From JACDER01 sp036394915 (lineage in GTDB: Bacteria > Actinomycetota > Thermoleophilia > Gaiellales > Gaiellaceae), in assembly GCA_036394915.1 (NCBI GenBank), contig DASWEE010000120.1, positions 57,054 to 121,053 on the forward strand: a DNA stretch of 64,000 nt, in the 5' to 3' direction. Position numbers and translations under genes: made by a program. The stretch's first letter is position 1. Every line of letters starts with the position of its first letter. The notes below the pieces were generated by a model that was given only the letters and a program-made list of their open reading frames with translations, did no database searches and was not told the origin of the DNA. Shown piece after piece: positions 17,902 through 26,512 of this stretch.

Positions 17902-19476
17902 TCAGCTCCGGCGGAACCGGGCTCGCAACGATAGCAACGCCTCGAGCTCACGAACTCCCAGCAAACGGCAGGAAACGAGGTACGCGCCGGTGCCGGCCGC
18001 GAGGGCAAGTCCGAGCGAAACGATCTGTGCTCCGAACTCCCTGCCGAGCAGGTGGTCGAGCCCGTCCCACACCCCGAACGAGACGCCCGCGAGCACGGCA
18101 GCCGCAAGCAGGATTCGGAGGGTCGCACGGGTCGTCTGGCCGAGCTCGATCCGGTGCTCGCGCCGCTGCAGCAAGGCGATGAGCGCAACCGTTCCGGCGA
18201 CGTTGACAAGGGAGGTTGCCAGCGGGATGCCCCAGATGCCGAGGCGGTAGAAGGCCGCATCGAGAGCCGCATTGAGGAGGAGGTTGCCGAGCGCGACCAG
18301 TGTCGGAACCCAGTTCGACTGGAGGCTGAAGAACGCGCGGTTCAGCATCAGCATCGCGCCGTTGAACACCAGCCCGGCCGAGAAGGCCGCCAGGGCGCCG
18401 GCGACGACGGTCGTCTGGTGCGGCGTGAACTGGCCCCGCTGAAAGAGGAGGCGGACGATCGGCTCGGCGAGAACGGCTGAGACGACGCTCGCGGGAATCA
18501 GGGTGAATGCGATCTGCCGTAGCCCGAGACCGACCGTGTGCCTGAAGCCGTCGTGGTCGCCACGAGCGGCGAGCCGTGCCAGCGACGGGAACAACACCGT
18601 TGCGATCGCGACCGAGAAGATCCCCTGCGGGAGCATGTAGACGCGGAACGCGTAATCGATCGCCTTGGGCGCGAGGTCCGGATCGATCAGCCGGGAGGCG
18701 AACAGCGTGTCGACGAGGGCGTTGAAGTTGATCAGACCGAGGCTGAGCGTCACCGGGACCATCAGCAGCAGCACCTGCTTGACGGCCGGGTCGCGCCAGT
18801 CGATCACCGCGCGGATCCGCCCGTCCTTGCCGCGCAGCCAGGGGACGGGGAGCAGGACCTGGACGACGGTGGCGGCGAGTACGGCCGCGGCGAGGACGTA
18901 GAGCTTGGCGTCCTCCGAGGTCACCTGCGGCACGCCGACCGCGAGGCCGAGGATGATGACGAGGTTCCAGAACACCGGTGTCAGCGCCGGGATCGAGAAC
19001 TCCTCGTAGCTGTTCAGGATCCCAACGATGATCCCCGAGACGCCGAGCAGGGCAACCGTCGGGAACAAGATGCGCGACAGGTCGATCGTGAGGGAGCGGC
19101 TGCCGGCCGGGACTCCGAACGGCTCCAGCAACCAGGGCGCGAGCAGAATGAACAGCGCGGTCAGCGCTCCGAGCCCGAGCAGGACCAGCCAGAAGAGCGT
19201 GGAGGCGACGCGCCACGCTCGCTTTCGCTCCCCCTTCTCCAGCAGCTCGGTGAAGACGGGAACGAACGCGGAGGACACGGCGGCGTCGGCGACGAGCGCG
19301 CGAATCAGATTGGGAATCTGGAACGCGATCGTGAAGGCGTTGATCCGGCCGGCAGCGCCGAAGAAATAGGCCGTGACGATCTCCCGAATGAGCCCGAGGA
19401 TCCGGGAGAGCCCGGTGGCCAGCGAGAAGGTCGCCGTCGACCAGGCGAGCCGGCGGCCGCGGGCTGGCTCTTCCAC
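17902..19476 (-). CDS. murJ: Lipid II flippase MurJ (MviN family)
   Basis: Moves lipid II across the membrane for peptidoglycan synthesis. About 14 hydrophobic segments; RILGLIREIVTAYFFGAAG and NLIRALVADAAVSSAFVPVF are the MurJ N-terminal signature. I choose GTG 19476 (VEEPARGRR...), 524 residues, because a perfect TATACT on the minus strand (19488-19483) lies 6 nt before it, as expected for a leaderless transcript. GTG 19497 adds seven residues but would place that -10 inside the gene. Confidence 0.93.
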   Translation of the reverse strand: MEEPARGRRLAWSTATFSLATGLSRILGLIREIVTAYFFGAAGRINAFTIAFQIPNLIRALVADAAVSSAFVPVFTELLEKGERKRAWRVASTLFWLVLLGLGALTALFILLAPWLLEPFGVPAGSRSLTIDLSRILFPTVALLGVSGIIVGILNSYEEFSIPALTPVFWNLVIILGLAVGVPQVTSEDAKLYVLAAAVLAATVVQVLLPVPWLRGKDGRIRAVIDWRDPAVKQVLLLMVPVTLSLGLINFNALVDTLFASRLIDPDLAPKAIDYAFRVYMLPQGIFSVAIATVLFPSLARLAARGDHDGFRHTVGLGLRQIAFTLIPASVVSAVLAEPIVRLLFQRGQFTPHQTTVVAGALAAFSAGLVFNGAMLMLNRAFFSLQSNWVPTLVALGNLLLNAALDAAFYRLGIWGIPLATSLVNVAGTVALIALLQRREHRIELGQTTRATLRILLAAAVLAGVSFGVWDGLDHLLGREFGAQIVSLGLALAAGTGAYLVSCRLLGVRELEALLSLRARFRRS

Positions 19477-19482
19477 GAGTCG

Positions 19483-19488
19483 AGTATA
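19483..19488 (-). promoter_or_regulatory. -10 hexamer of murJ (leaderless)
   Basis: TATACT on the minus strand, followed by six bases and then GTG 19476. The spacing places the transcription start on the initiation codon. No clear TTGACA-type -35 is visible. Confidence 0.5.
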
Positions 19489-19565
19489 GGAAGGCACCTG
19501 GCCGTCTTCCGTCGCCGGGGGCCCGGCGTCGTGCCCCCCGCGGCCGCGCGCCTTTCGGCACGAAG

Positions 19566-19603
19566 CCGGCACACACGCGTAGATCTCTCGGCGATACGAT
19601 TGC
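19566..19603. promoter_or_regulatory. Conserved 38-bp noncoding element, copy B
   Basis: Matches 6262-6299 at 28 of 38 positions without gaps: both copies start CCGGCACA and end CGATACGAT-GC. Copy B lies between divergent murJ and rpsT. On the plus strand TACGAT could be the rpsT -10, giving a leader of about 85 nt; on the minus strand the element is some 90 bp before murJ. Confidence 0.45.
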
Positions 19604-19671
19604 AGCGGGGAGGAGGATGGTGGCCCCGGCGGCGAGGGGTAGGGACGGTGAGGCTTTGCTACCATCGTTCC

Positions 19672-19691
19672 GCCCGCTGCGCGGGCATTTT
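19672..19691 (+). promoter_or_regulatory. Terminator-like hairpin in the rpsT leader
   Basis: Arms GCCCGC (19672-19677) and GCGGGC (19681-19686) with loop TGC are followed by ATTTTT, ending eight bases before the rpsT ATG. An intrinsic-terminator-shaped element just before a ribosomal protein start could mediate attenuation or autoregulation. It may instead simply end upstream transcription. Confidence 0.45.
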
Positions 19692-19698
19692 TCACGCT

Positions 19699-19962
19699 AT
19701 GCCGAACATCAAGCAGCAGAAGAAGCGAATGCGCACCGCCGCCGGCGAGCGGCTTCAGAACCTGCGCTATCGCTCGACGGTCAAGACGCTGACGCGACGG
19801 CTCGAGCAAGCCGTTTCCGACGGCGACGACCAGACCGCGGCGGCGGAGCACCGGGAGCTCGTCCGCTGGATCGACAAGGCGGCCTCGCAGGGCGCCCTGC
19901 ACCGGAACGCGGCCGCCCGCAAAAAGGCGCAGGCGGCGCGGCTCGTCGCCGGCCGCTCCTAG
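19699..19962 (+). CDS. rpsT: 30S ribosomal protein S20
   Basis: Primary 16S rRNA-binding protein. 87 residues, Lys/Arg-rich and all-helical. MPNIKQQKKRMRTAAGERLQ followed by NLRYRSTVKTLTRRL and an HRNAAARKKAQ end matches the family throughout. ATG 19699. The stop (TAG) overlaps the stop of convergent holA in a shared CTAG. rpsT next to holA is a widespread arrangement. Confidence 0.97.
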   Translation: MPNIKQQKKRMRTAAGERLQNLRYRSTVKTLTRRLEQAVSDGDDQTAAAEHRELVRWIDKAASQGALHRNAAARKKAQAARLVAGRS

Positions 19963-20945
19963 GCTTCGGCTTTCGCCGGACCGCTCGCCCGCGTGGCGTC
20001 GACGAGGGCGCGATCGAGCTCGAGATCCGGCGCGAGCTTGGAGCCTCCCTTGACGGCCTGATCGAGCTCCGCGAGGCGGACGAGGATCTCGCCGAGCTCC
20101 TCCGAGCTGAAGTTCCCGGCCTGTCCGTACAGCTTCTGGACGTAGTACGGGCTCCTTCCCATCCGCGAGGCTCCCTCCCGGCTGGACAGACCTTCGGCGG
20201 CGAGCTCCTGGGCCGTCCTGACGTGTCGCACATGCCCAGCGAACTGCGCCACCACTCTCGCCAGCTCGCCCTGGCGCGAGCCGGACGCGCGCTCGAGGAT
20301 CGATTCACAGGCACCGAGCACGGACGCGACGTCGCGGGCTCCCCACGCGTCCGTGAGAGCGAAGATCTGGATCTCGGCCCGTCCCGCCGTCAGGGCCTCC
20401 ACGGCGGCCGAGTCGACGGTCTCGCCGGCGGCCCACGTGGCGAGCTTGACGATCTCGGAGTCGAGCTCGGTCACGTTCTCGCCCACGATCTCCACGAGCA
20501 AGCGGCAGGCTTCGCGGTCCGCAGTGACGCCGAGCTCGTCGAAGCGGTGAGCGACCCAGCCGGGAAGCTTCGATCTCGGGACGTCGAACAGCAGCAGCTC
20601 GCCCGCCTTCGCGCAGGCCTTGGCGACGGGCGAGTCCTTCTTGACCGCGTTCCCGACCAGCGCGAGCACGGTGGACGGCGCCGGATCGGCGAGATAGGCA
20701 GCGACAGCCTTCACGTCCGCCGCCTTCCAGCGCTCGACGCCGTGCACGACCACGGCGCGGGCCTCGACGACGAACAGGCCCGGCGCATTGCAGGCCGCGA
20801 CGACGTCGTCGCCACTCGACTCATCCGCCGAGAGCAACTCGACCGCCCCCTCACCGACGCGCGTTCGCAGCCGCCTCAAGGCCTGCTCGATCTTGGGACG
20901 GTCGGTCCCGGAAAGCAGGTAGACGGGCTTGAGCTCTGCAGCCAC
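19959..20945 (-). CDS. holA: DNA polymerase III subunit delta
   Basis: Opens the sliding clamp as part of the clamp loader. 328 residues. VYLLSGTDRPKIEQALRRL is the usual N-terminus (there is no Walker A, as expected for delta), and the C-terminal collar domain has the HVRHVRTAQELAAEGLS and MGRSPYYVQKLYGQAGNFS helices. GTG 20945 lies 9 nt after TATTCT on the minus strand (20960-20955), so it probably has its own promoter although it is only 24 bp after comEC. Confidence 0.92.
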   Translation of the reverse strand: MAAELKPVYLLSGTDRPKIEQALRRLRTRVGEGAVELLSADESSGDDVVAACNAPGLFVVEARAVVVHGVERWKAADVKAVAAYLADPAPSTVLALVGNAVKKDSPVAKACAKAGELLLFDVPRSKLPGWVAHRFDELGVTADREACRLLVEIVGENVTELDSEIVKLATWAAGETVDSAAVEALTAGRAEIQIFALTDAWGARDVASVLGACESILERASGSRQGELARVVAQFAGHVRHVRTAQELAAEGLSSREGASRMGRSPYYVQKLYGQAGNFSSEELGEILVRLAELDQAVKGGSKLAPDLELDRALVDATRASGPAKAEA

Positions 20946-20969
20946 TGACGGTCAAGAATAGTCCGCCGC

Positions 20970-22484
20970 TCAGCCGAGCAGCTTCCAGCCGAGAGCAAGG
21001 GCGATGCCGACGCCGCAGAGCTCCGTCGCCCGGTGCATCCGCGGCGGCGACAGCTTCACGACCGCCCAGGCGAGCAGGCCGGCATCGACGAGCAGGAGCA
21101 GCGCGCGCGCCGACGACACCTGGGCATGGGGGAGGCCTCCGATCAGCCTTGCGCAGGCGGCGAGATAGGCCGCGATCCAGCCGTTGAGCCAGGCGAGCGA
21201 GGCCGCGACTCCCGGAAGGAGGGGATGCACGACCGCCGACACGATTCCGAGGCCGAGCAGAGGAGGGACGGCCGGCTCGGCCAGGGCGTTTCCGAGCACC
21301 GAGAACAGCGGAACCCGGCCGAAGTCGAGCCAGAGGATCGGCGCGGTGACAAGCCCGCAGGCGGTCGAGACGGCGAGGACGGTCGCGAGCCAGCGCGGCA
21401 CGGGATAGCCGGCCAGCCGGCGCTCGAGCCGAGGGACGATGACGAAAATCGAGGCGACCGCGGCAAACGAGAGCTGGAAGCCCGGGTCGAGCAGGTTGTA
21501 CGGATTCCAGGCGAGCAGGCCGGCCGCCGCCACCAGCAGGAAGTACCAGCGATCGCGCGGACGCGCAGCGAGCCACGCGAGCGAGGCCAGAGCGCCCGCG
21601 ATTCCTGCCCGGACGACCGACGGCTGCAGTCCGACGGCGAGCACGTAGGCGCCGATCCCGCCAAGGACGCCGAGGTGGCCGGCCCAGCGGGGGATCCCGA
21701 GCAGCCACGCGAGCAGAAGCAAGCCTCCCGCGATGATCGCCACGTTCTGTCCCGAGACCGCAAGCAGGTGGTAGAGGCCCGAGCTGCGGAAGCGGTCGCG
21801 CAGTCCCTTCGAAAGCCCCTCGTCGGCACCCAGCACCACTCCGGCGATCACCGCCGCGCGCTCGCCGTGGAGGCCCGGTGCGATGCCGCGGGACAGCCAC
21901 GCCCGTAGCCGGTCGGCGACCGCGCCGATCCCGCCGCGCCGTCCGACGGCCTTCCACCGGCTCGCGTGCAGGACGACGTGGACGCCCTGGCGGCGCAACC
22001 AGGCGCGCTCGTCGAACCCGTCCTTCTCCGGGCGGGGGCTCTTGGCCTCGGCGACTGCTTCGATCACGGCTCCCTGCGGCGGGGCGCGGCCAAGGGGCAG
22101 CTCGAGCAGAGTCGGCTCGCCGATCGCGAGGCTGCCGAAGCGCCGGACCCGGACCGGCACCCGGAGCGCGAACTCCCCTCGGCGCGCAGGCCCGGTCACC
22201 TCGGCGAGCGTCCGGTCGACGTGGCCGATCCTGGAGGCAAGCACGCTTCGATCGAGCCGGGCGAGCCGGGCGCTTCCCCACCACCAACCCGCGGCGGCGA
22301 GGACGAGTGCGAGGGTCGCGACCCGTGCCTGTCCGTCGAGCCCCCACGCAGCGAGCGAGGCCGTGCACATGAGCGCTGCCGGCACGAGCGTCTGCGGGCG
22401 CACGAGATTCGCGGCGGCAAGGCCAAGGCACAGCCCGCCGGCGAGCAGATGAGGGCGCGCTCGCAACAAGCGTTCGAGCATCAC
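20970..22484 (-). CDS. comEC: ComEC/Rec2-family DNA uptake channel without the nuclease domain
   Basis: Inner-membrane channel for single-stranded DNA in natural transformation. 504 residues. An N-terminal membrane and OB-like region (about 1-190, with LLELPLGRAPPQG and the RAWLRRQGVHVVL segment) leads into the competence core: GVVLGADEGLSKGLRDRFRSSGLYHLLAVSGQNV and PSVVRAGIAGALA. The C-terminal metallo-beta-lactamase-like domain of longer ComEC proteins is absent. The start overlaps the comEA stop by 4 nt. Confidence 0.92.
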   Translation of the reverse strand: MMLERLLRARPHLLAGGLCLGLAAANLVRPQTLVPAALMCTASLAAWGLDGQARVATLALVLAAAGWWWGSARLARLDRSVLASRIGHVDRTLAEVTGPARRGEFALRVPVRVRRFGSLAIGEPTLLELPLGRAPPQGAVIEAVAEAKSPRPEKDGFDERAWLRRQGVHVVLHASRWKAVGRRGGIGAVADRLRAWLSRGIAPGLHGERAAVIAGVVLGADEGLSKGLRDRFRSSGLYHLLAVSGQNVAIIAGGLLLLAWLLGIPRWAGHLGVLGGIGAYVLAVGLQPSVVRAGIAGALASLAWLAARPRDRWYFLLVAAAGLLAWNPYNLLDPGFQLSFAAVASIFVIVPRLERRLAGYPVPRWLATVLAVSTACGLVTAPILWLDFGRVPLFSVLGNALAEPAVPPLLGLGIVSAVVHPLLPGVAASLAWLNGWIAAYLAACARLIGGLPHAQVSSARALLLLVDAGLLAWAVVKLSPPRMHRATELCGVGIALALGWKLLG

Positions 22485-23071
22485 GGCGCCACCAGATCGC
22501 GGAGCTGCTCGAGCCGCGCGGGCCCGATTCCCGGAATCGCGTCGAGATCGTCCACCGACGTGAAGGCGCCGTGCGTCTGGCGCCAGTCGACGATCTTCTG
22601 GGCGGTCACCGGCCCCACTCCGGGCAAGGTGTCGAGTTGCTCGAGGCTGGCGGTGTTCAGGTGGACCGGGCCCTGGGCGGCCGGAGGCTCTCCCGGAGCC
22701 GCCTGCGCACCCGCGGATACGACCGGAACGACCCGCGGAACGACGACCTGCAGCCCGTCCTCGAGCGGAGCGGCCAGGTTGATCGCCTCGAGGTTCGCCT
22801 TGCGGGTCGTTCCGCCGGCGCGCTTGACGGCGTCCGCGATCCGGGCGCCGTGGCGGAGCCGGTAGAGGCCCGGGCGCCGGACCGCGCCGACGACGTGCAC
22901 GACGAGCTTCGTGGATGCGCCGGCCGCGGCATCGGCCGGCAGAGCCGCGTGAGAGGGGACGGGTGCGGCCCCGCTGCTACGGGTCAGATGCCGTCCGACG
23001 AGCAGAACGACGACGAGCACCGCGGCCAGGGCCGCGAGCAGTCGGCGGCGGGATGGCCCGAGCGCGTCCAT
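22481..23071 (-). CDS. comEA: Competence protein ComEA (helix-hairpin-helix DNA receptor)
   Basis: Membrane-anchored double-stranded DNA receptor for transformation. 196 residues: one N-terminal hydrophobic anchor (about 10-28), an SLBB-like segment (about 53-112, VHVVGAVRRPGLYRL), a Pro/Ala linker, and the ComEA helix-hairpin-helix pair (about 136-196, LNTASLEQLDTLPGVGPVTA and LDAIPGIGPARLEQLRDLV). Coupled to comEC. No pilus or ssDNA-translocase partners are in this window. Confidence 0.93.
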   Translation of the reverse strand: MDALGPSRRRLLAALAAVLVVVLLVGRHLTRSSGAAPVPSHAALPADAAAGASTKLVVHVVGAVRRPGLYRLRHGARIADAVKRAGGTTRKANLEAINLAAPLEDGLQVVVPRVVPVVSAGAQAAPGEPPAAQGPVHLNTASLEQLDTLPGVGPVTAQKIVDWRQTHGAFTSVDDLDAIPGIGPARLEQLRDLVAP

Positions 23072-23145
23072 GTCGTCCAGTTTGACAACGAACTCTCGTC
23101 AAGATCGAGCCCATTCTGTGCCGACTCAGGCACAATTGAGCCGGA

Positions 23146-23535
23146 ATGGCTCTGGTCGCCCGCCGGCTCGCCCTCCCACTCGCATTCGTCGCGGGCCTCG
23201 TTCCGGCGCTGGCGGCTGCAGGTCCGGCTCAAGACCGATCTCTTCGCAGCGGCCTGTACGGCCACGCGACGAAAGGGCCGCTGACGCCGGTGTGCCGGGA
23301 GGGCGTTCCCTGTGACGGGCCGGCCGGAAGCGCCAGGCTGCTCATCGTCCGCGGGGCTCGCCTCGTCGCACAGACGCGCACCGATGCGAGCGGCAAGTAC
23401 CGGATCCGGCTGAGGCCGGGCCGCTATACGGTCAAGTCGAAGATCGGCTTCGGAGTCGTCAAGCCGTCCACGGTCACCGTGCCGCACGGACGTTTTGCCC
23501 GCGTCGACCTGTTCGTGGACACAGGGATCCGCTAG
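23146..23535 (+). CDS. Small secreted protein with a carboxypeptidase-regulatory-like fold
   Basis: A 129-residue protein. The N-terminal hydrophobic stretch (about 3-25, ending in LAAAGPAQ) is a likely signal peptide. The mature part has ARLLIVRGARLVAQTRTDASGKYRIRLRPGRYTVKS in overlapping form, the beta-sandwich pattern of transthyretin-like/carboxypeptidase regulatory domains, and one Cys pair (CREGVPC). Function unknown. The 3' end overlaps convergent leuS by 4 nt; its start faces comEA across 74 bp. Confidence 0.6.
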   Translation: MALVARRLALPLAFVAGLVPALAAAGPAQDRSLRSGLYGHATKGPLTPVCREGVPCDGPAGSARLLIVRGARLVAQTRTDASGKYRIRLRPGRYTVKSKIGFGVVKPSTVTVPHGRFARVDLFVDTGIR

Positions 23536-25973
23536 GGCGAGCGGACGACCAGGTTCACGAGCTTGCCCGGAACGACTATCGCCTGCTCGATCTCCTTGCC
23601 GTCCAGGTGGGCCTGAACTCGCGGTGAAGACTTGGCGCGCTCGACCAGCTCGTCCTCGGACGAGCCAGAAGCGACTTCGATCCGGTCGCGCACGCGGCCG
23701 TTCACCTGGATCACGAGCTCGAACGTCTCTCGCTCCAGCTGAGCCGGGTCGGCCTCAGGCCAGCGCTGCTCCCACAGCCTCTCGTTCCCAAGCCGTTCCC
23801 ACAACTCCTCGGCGACGTGGGGCGCGTAGGGCTGGATCAGCGACACCGCCGTCTCGGCCGCGAAAAGGGCATCCGGCGCCGCGACGTCGCGACCCAGCTC
23901 GTTGACCAACTCCATCACCGCCGCGATCGCCGTGTTGAAGGACTCGCGGCGGCCGATGTCGTCGGTGACCTTGGCGATCGTCTCGTGCGCCTTCCGCGTC
24001 AGCGGCCCGGCAGCTCCTGTCCGTGGATCGGCCGCTGCCACCTCGCCCACGATCCGCCACAGCCGGCGCACGAAGCGGGCCATCCCCTCGAACGCCTCCT
24101 CCGTGAACTCCATGTCCTGGTCGGCGGGCCCGATGAACAGCATCGCCAGCCGGACGGGGTCGGCGCCGTAGCGGTCGACGAACGTGTCCGGCCCGATCAC
24201 GTTCCCTTTCGACTTCGACATCTTTGCGCCGCCGTACTGCACCCAGCCGTTGCCGTGGAAGCGTGCGAATGGCTCGCCGAAGCCGACGAGGCCGATGTCG
24301 GCAAGCGCCTTCTCGAAGAAGCGCGCGTAGATCATGTGCACGGTCGCGTGGTCGACACCGCCCTGGTAGAAGTCGACCGGCCCCCAGTAGTCGACGATCT
24401 CGCGCTCGAACGGCGCCCGGTCGTTGTGCGGGTCGCAGTAGCGCAGGAAGTACCAGGACGAGTCGACGAACGCGTCCATCGTCTCCGGCTCACGCCGCCC
24501 TTCCCCGCCGCAGCTCGGACACGTGACCCGCATCCACTCCTCGTTGGAGGCGAGCGGCGGCTTTCCCTTCGGCAGATAGTCGACGATGTCGGGCAGCACC
24601 ACCGGTAGGTCCTGCTCGGGCACGGGCACGATTCCACAGCGCCCGCAGTGGATGATCGGGATCGGACAGCCCCAGTAGCGCTGCCGCGAAAAGCCCCAAT
24701 CCCGCAGGCGAAAGCTGACCGCCGGGCGCCCGGCATGACGGCTCCCGAGCCAGTCGACTATCGCCTTCTTCGCCTCTGTGCTCGTCATCCCGGTGAACGG
24801 GCCGGAGTCGACCAGCACCTCGTTCTCCGAGTGGCCCGTGAAGGGCGCGCCGCCTTCGGGCTCGCCGTGGGCGGGGACGACCACCGTCTTCACCGGCAGC
24901 CCGAACCGCTGCGCGAAGGCGAAGTCACGCTCGTCGTGCGCGGGCACGCCCCCGATCGCGCCGGTGCCGTAGTCCATCAGCACGTAGTCGGAGACCGAGA
25001 CGGGGATCGGCTCGCCGGTACCCGGGTTGACGGCGTATCGCCCGGTGAAGACCCCTGTCTTCTCCTTCTCGGGACCCATCCGCTCCTGGGCGCTCACCGC
25101 CGCCGTCCGGCGGACGTACTCCAGCACCTCCTGCTCGTGCTCGGTGCCCTCGACCAGCTTCGGCACGAGCTCGTTCTCCGGCGCAAAGACGAAGAACGTG
25201 GCCCCGAACAGCGTGTCGGGACGCGTCGTGAAGACGGGCACGTCCAGGTCGAGCTCCTCGATCCGGAAGATGATCTCCGCGCCCTCGGAGCGGCCGATCC
25301 AGTTTCGCTGCATGGTGACGATCCGATCCGGCCACTGCAGTCCCTCGAAGTGCAGCAGCTCGTCGGCGTAGGCGGTCGTGCGGAAGAACCACTGCTCCAG
25401 GTTGCGCGACTCGACGACGGCGCCGCAGCGGGCGCAGCGTCCGTCGATGACCTGCTCGTTCGCGAGCACGGTCTGGTCGTTCGGGCACCACTTGACCGGA
25501 GCCGCCCTGCGGTACGCAAGCCCGGCCTCGTACAGCTTCAGGAAGAGCCACTGCGTCCAGTGGTAGTAGTCGGGCTGGTGGGTGGAGAGCTCGCGGTCCC
25601 AATCGATCGCCCAGCCGACGCGCTTCATGAACGCGCGGATCGCCTCGATGTTTCGCTCGACCGTGTCGCGCGGATGGCCGCCGCCCCGGATCGCCGCGTT
25701 CTCCGCCGGCAGTCCGAATGCGTCGAACCCCATCGGACGCATCACCTCATGGCCGGTGCGCCGGTAGAAGTGCGCCCGGATGTCGCCGAGCGTGTAGACC
25801 AGCATGTGACCCATGTGCAGCGTCCCGGACGGATAGGGGAGCTGCTCGAGGACGTAGCGCTTGTTCGGGTTGCGCGGCGTGCCGGACGGCGGATTGGGGA
25901 CGCTGAACGCCTGCGCGTCTTCCCAGACCCGCTGCCACTTTGGCTCGATTACGTGTGGGTCGTATTTCTCCAT
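23532..25973 (-). CDS. leuS: Leucyl-tRNA synthetase
   Basis: Class Ia synthetase charging tRNA-Leu. 813 residues, bacterial-type length. HMGH at 53-56, a zinc-knuckle pair around CPNDQT...CARCG, the CP1 editing domain (about 220-420 with FTTRPDTLFGATF), a second zinc region (CGRCGIVP, CPSCGG), KMSKSKGN near 575, and an anticodon-binding C-terminus. ATG 25973 is preceded by GGAGG. The leader holds an intrinsic terminator and a tiny Leu-Leu reading frame, so attenuation is likely. Confidence 0.97.
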   Translation of the reverse strand: MEKYDPHVIEPKWQRVWEDAQAFSVPNPPSGTPRNPNKRYVLEQLPYPSGTLHMGHMLVYTLGDIRAHFYRRTGHEVMRPMGFDAFGLPAENAAIRGGGHPRDTVERNIEAIRAFMKRVGWAIDWDRELSTHQPDYYHWTQWLFLKLYEAGLAYRRAAPVKWCPNDQTVLANEQVIDGRCARCGAVVESRNLEQWFFRTTAYADELLHFEGLQWPDRIVTMQRNWIGRSEGAEIIFRIEELDLDVPVFTTRPDTLFGATFFVFAPENELVPKLVEGTEHEQEVLEYVRRTAAVSAQERMGPEKEKTGVFTGRYAVNPGTGEPIPVSVSDYVLMDYGTGAIGGVPAHDERDFAFAQRFGLPVKTVVVPAHGEPEGGAPFTGHSENEVLVDSGPFTGMTSTEAKKAIVDWLGSRHAGRPAVSFRLRDWGFSRQRYWGCPIPIIHCGRCGIVPVPEQDLPVVLPDIVDYLPKGKPPLASNEEWMRVTCPSCGGEGRREPETMDAFVDSSWYFLRYCDPHNDRAPFEREIVDYWGPVDFYQGGVDHATVHMIYARFFEKALADIGLVGFGEPFARFHGNGWVQYGGAKMSKSKGNVIGPDTFVDRYGADPVRLAMLFIGPADQDMEFTEEAFEGMARFVRRLWRIVGEVAAADPRTGAAGPLTRKAHETIAKVTDDIGRRESFNTAIAAVMELVNELGRDVAAPDALFAAETAVSLIQPYAPHVAEELWERLGNERLWEQRWPEADPAQLERETFELVIQVNGRVRDRIEVASGSSEDELVERAKSSPRVQAHLDGKEIEQAIVVPGKLVNLVVRSP

Positions 25974-25991
25974 CGGCCGTCCTCCGGATAC

Positions 25992-26015
25992 AAAAAAGCC
26001 TCTCGAACGAGAGGC
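25992..26015 (-). terminator. Intrinsic terminator/attenuator in the leuS leader
   Basis: On the minus strand the arms GCCTCTC and GAGAGGC close a GTTC loop and are followed by TTTTTT. It sits 19-42 nt before leuS ATG, inside the leader and not at a gene end, so conditional readthrough (attenuation) is the natural reading. Upstream, GGAAGC and GCTTCC arms (around 26026-26056) could form an alternative fold. Confidence 0.75.
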
Positions 26016-26057
26016 CGTGGGAAGCTGCCGCAGCGCCCGCCGCGTTCGCTTCCTGCT

Positions 26058-26078
26058 CTACTCGAGAAGCTGGTTCAC
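26058..26078 (-). CDS. Candidate leuS leader peptide (MNQLLE)
   Basis: GTG-AAC-CAG-CTT-CTC-GAG-TAG reads as a six-residue peptide with two adjacent Leu codons, starting 105 nt upstream of the leuS ATG and ending 43 nt before the attenuator stem. TACAGT lies nine bases before the GTG on the minus strand, so a leaderless transcript could start at it. Ribosome stalling at Leu codons would couple charging to termination. Very short frames arise by chance; the support is position plus composition. Confidence 0.4.
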   Translation of the reverse strand: MNQLLE

Positions 26079-26116
26079 TACGAAACAACTGTAGCAGCGT
26101 CAATTGAGGAGGGCCA

Positions 26117-26512
26117 GTGGCCGACTACACACATGTGAACCTGAGAGAGGACGTTGAAGACCAAGCGCCCAACTTCGGGCTCGCCCCGCACATCGAGTTC
26201 CGCATGGCGCGCGTGGCGCTTGGGCTCGAGAACGCCGGGGTCAGCTATCAACGCCTGGAGCCGAACTTTCGCATGCCCTTTGGGCACAAGCACAAGCAGC
26301 AGGAGGAGGTCTACGTCGTCGTCAGCGGCGGCGGGCGGATGAAGCTGAAGGACGAGATCGTCGAGCTGAAGCCGTGGGATGCGATCCGCGTGCACCGGGA
26401 CACGATGCGAGGCCTCGAGGCGGGGCCGGAGGGTTGCGAGATCATCGCCGTAGGCGCGCCGAACACGGGTCCTGGCGACGCCGACATCGTCAACGACTGG
26501 TGGAGCGACTGA
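26117..26512 (+). CDS. Single-domain cupin protein
   Basis: A 131-residue beta-barrel protein. The cupin metal site is visible as H57 and H59 in FGHKHKQQEEVYVV, with Glu63/64, and H93 in IRVHRDTMRGL. GTG 26117 is preceded by GGAGG. The end overlaps the lysA start by 13 nt, so the two are coupled. The ligand is unknown; context gives only proximity to lysine biosynthesis. Confidence 0.8.
   Translation: MADYTHVNLREDVEDQAPNFGLAPHIEFRMARVALGLENAGVSYQRLEPNFRMPFGHKHKQQEEVYVVVSGGGRMKLKDEIVELKPWDAIRVHRDTMRGLEAGPEGCEIIAVGAPNTGPGDADIVNDWWSD

Noticed and set aside
25974..26116. T-box riboswitch upstream of leuS
   Set aside because: The terminator is right, but I find no UGGNACCGCG-type T-box sequence, and about 140 bp to the divergent cupin gene is short for a full T-box.
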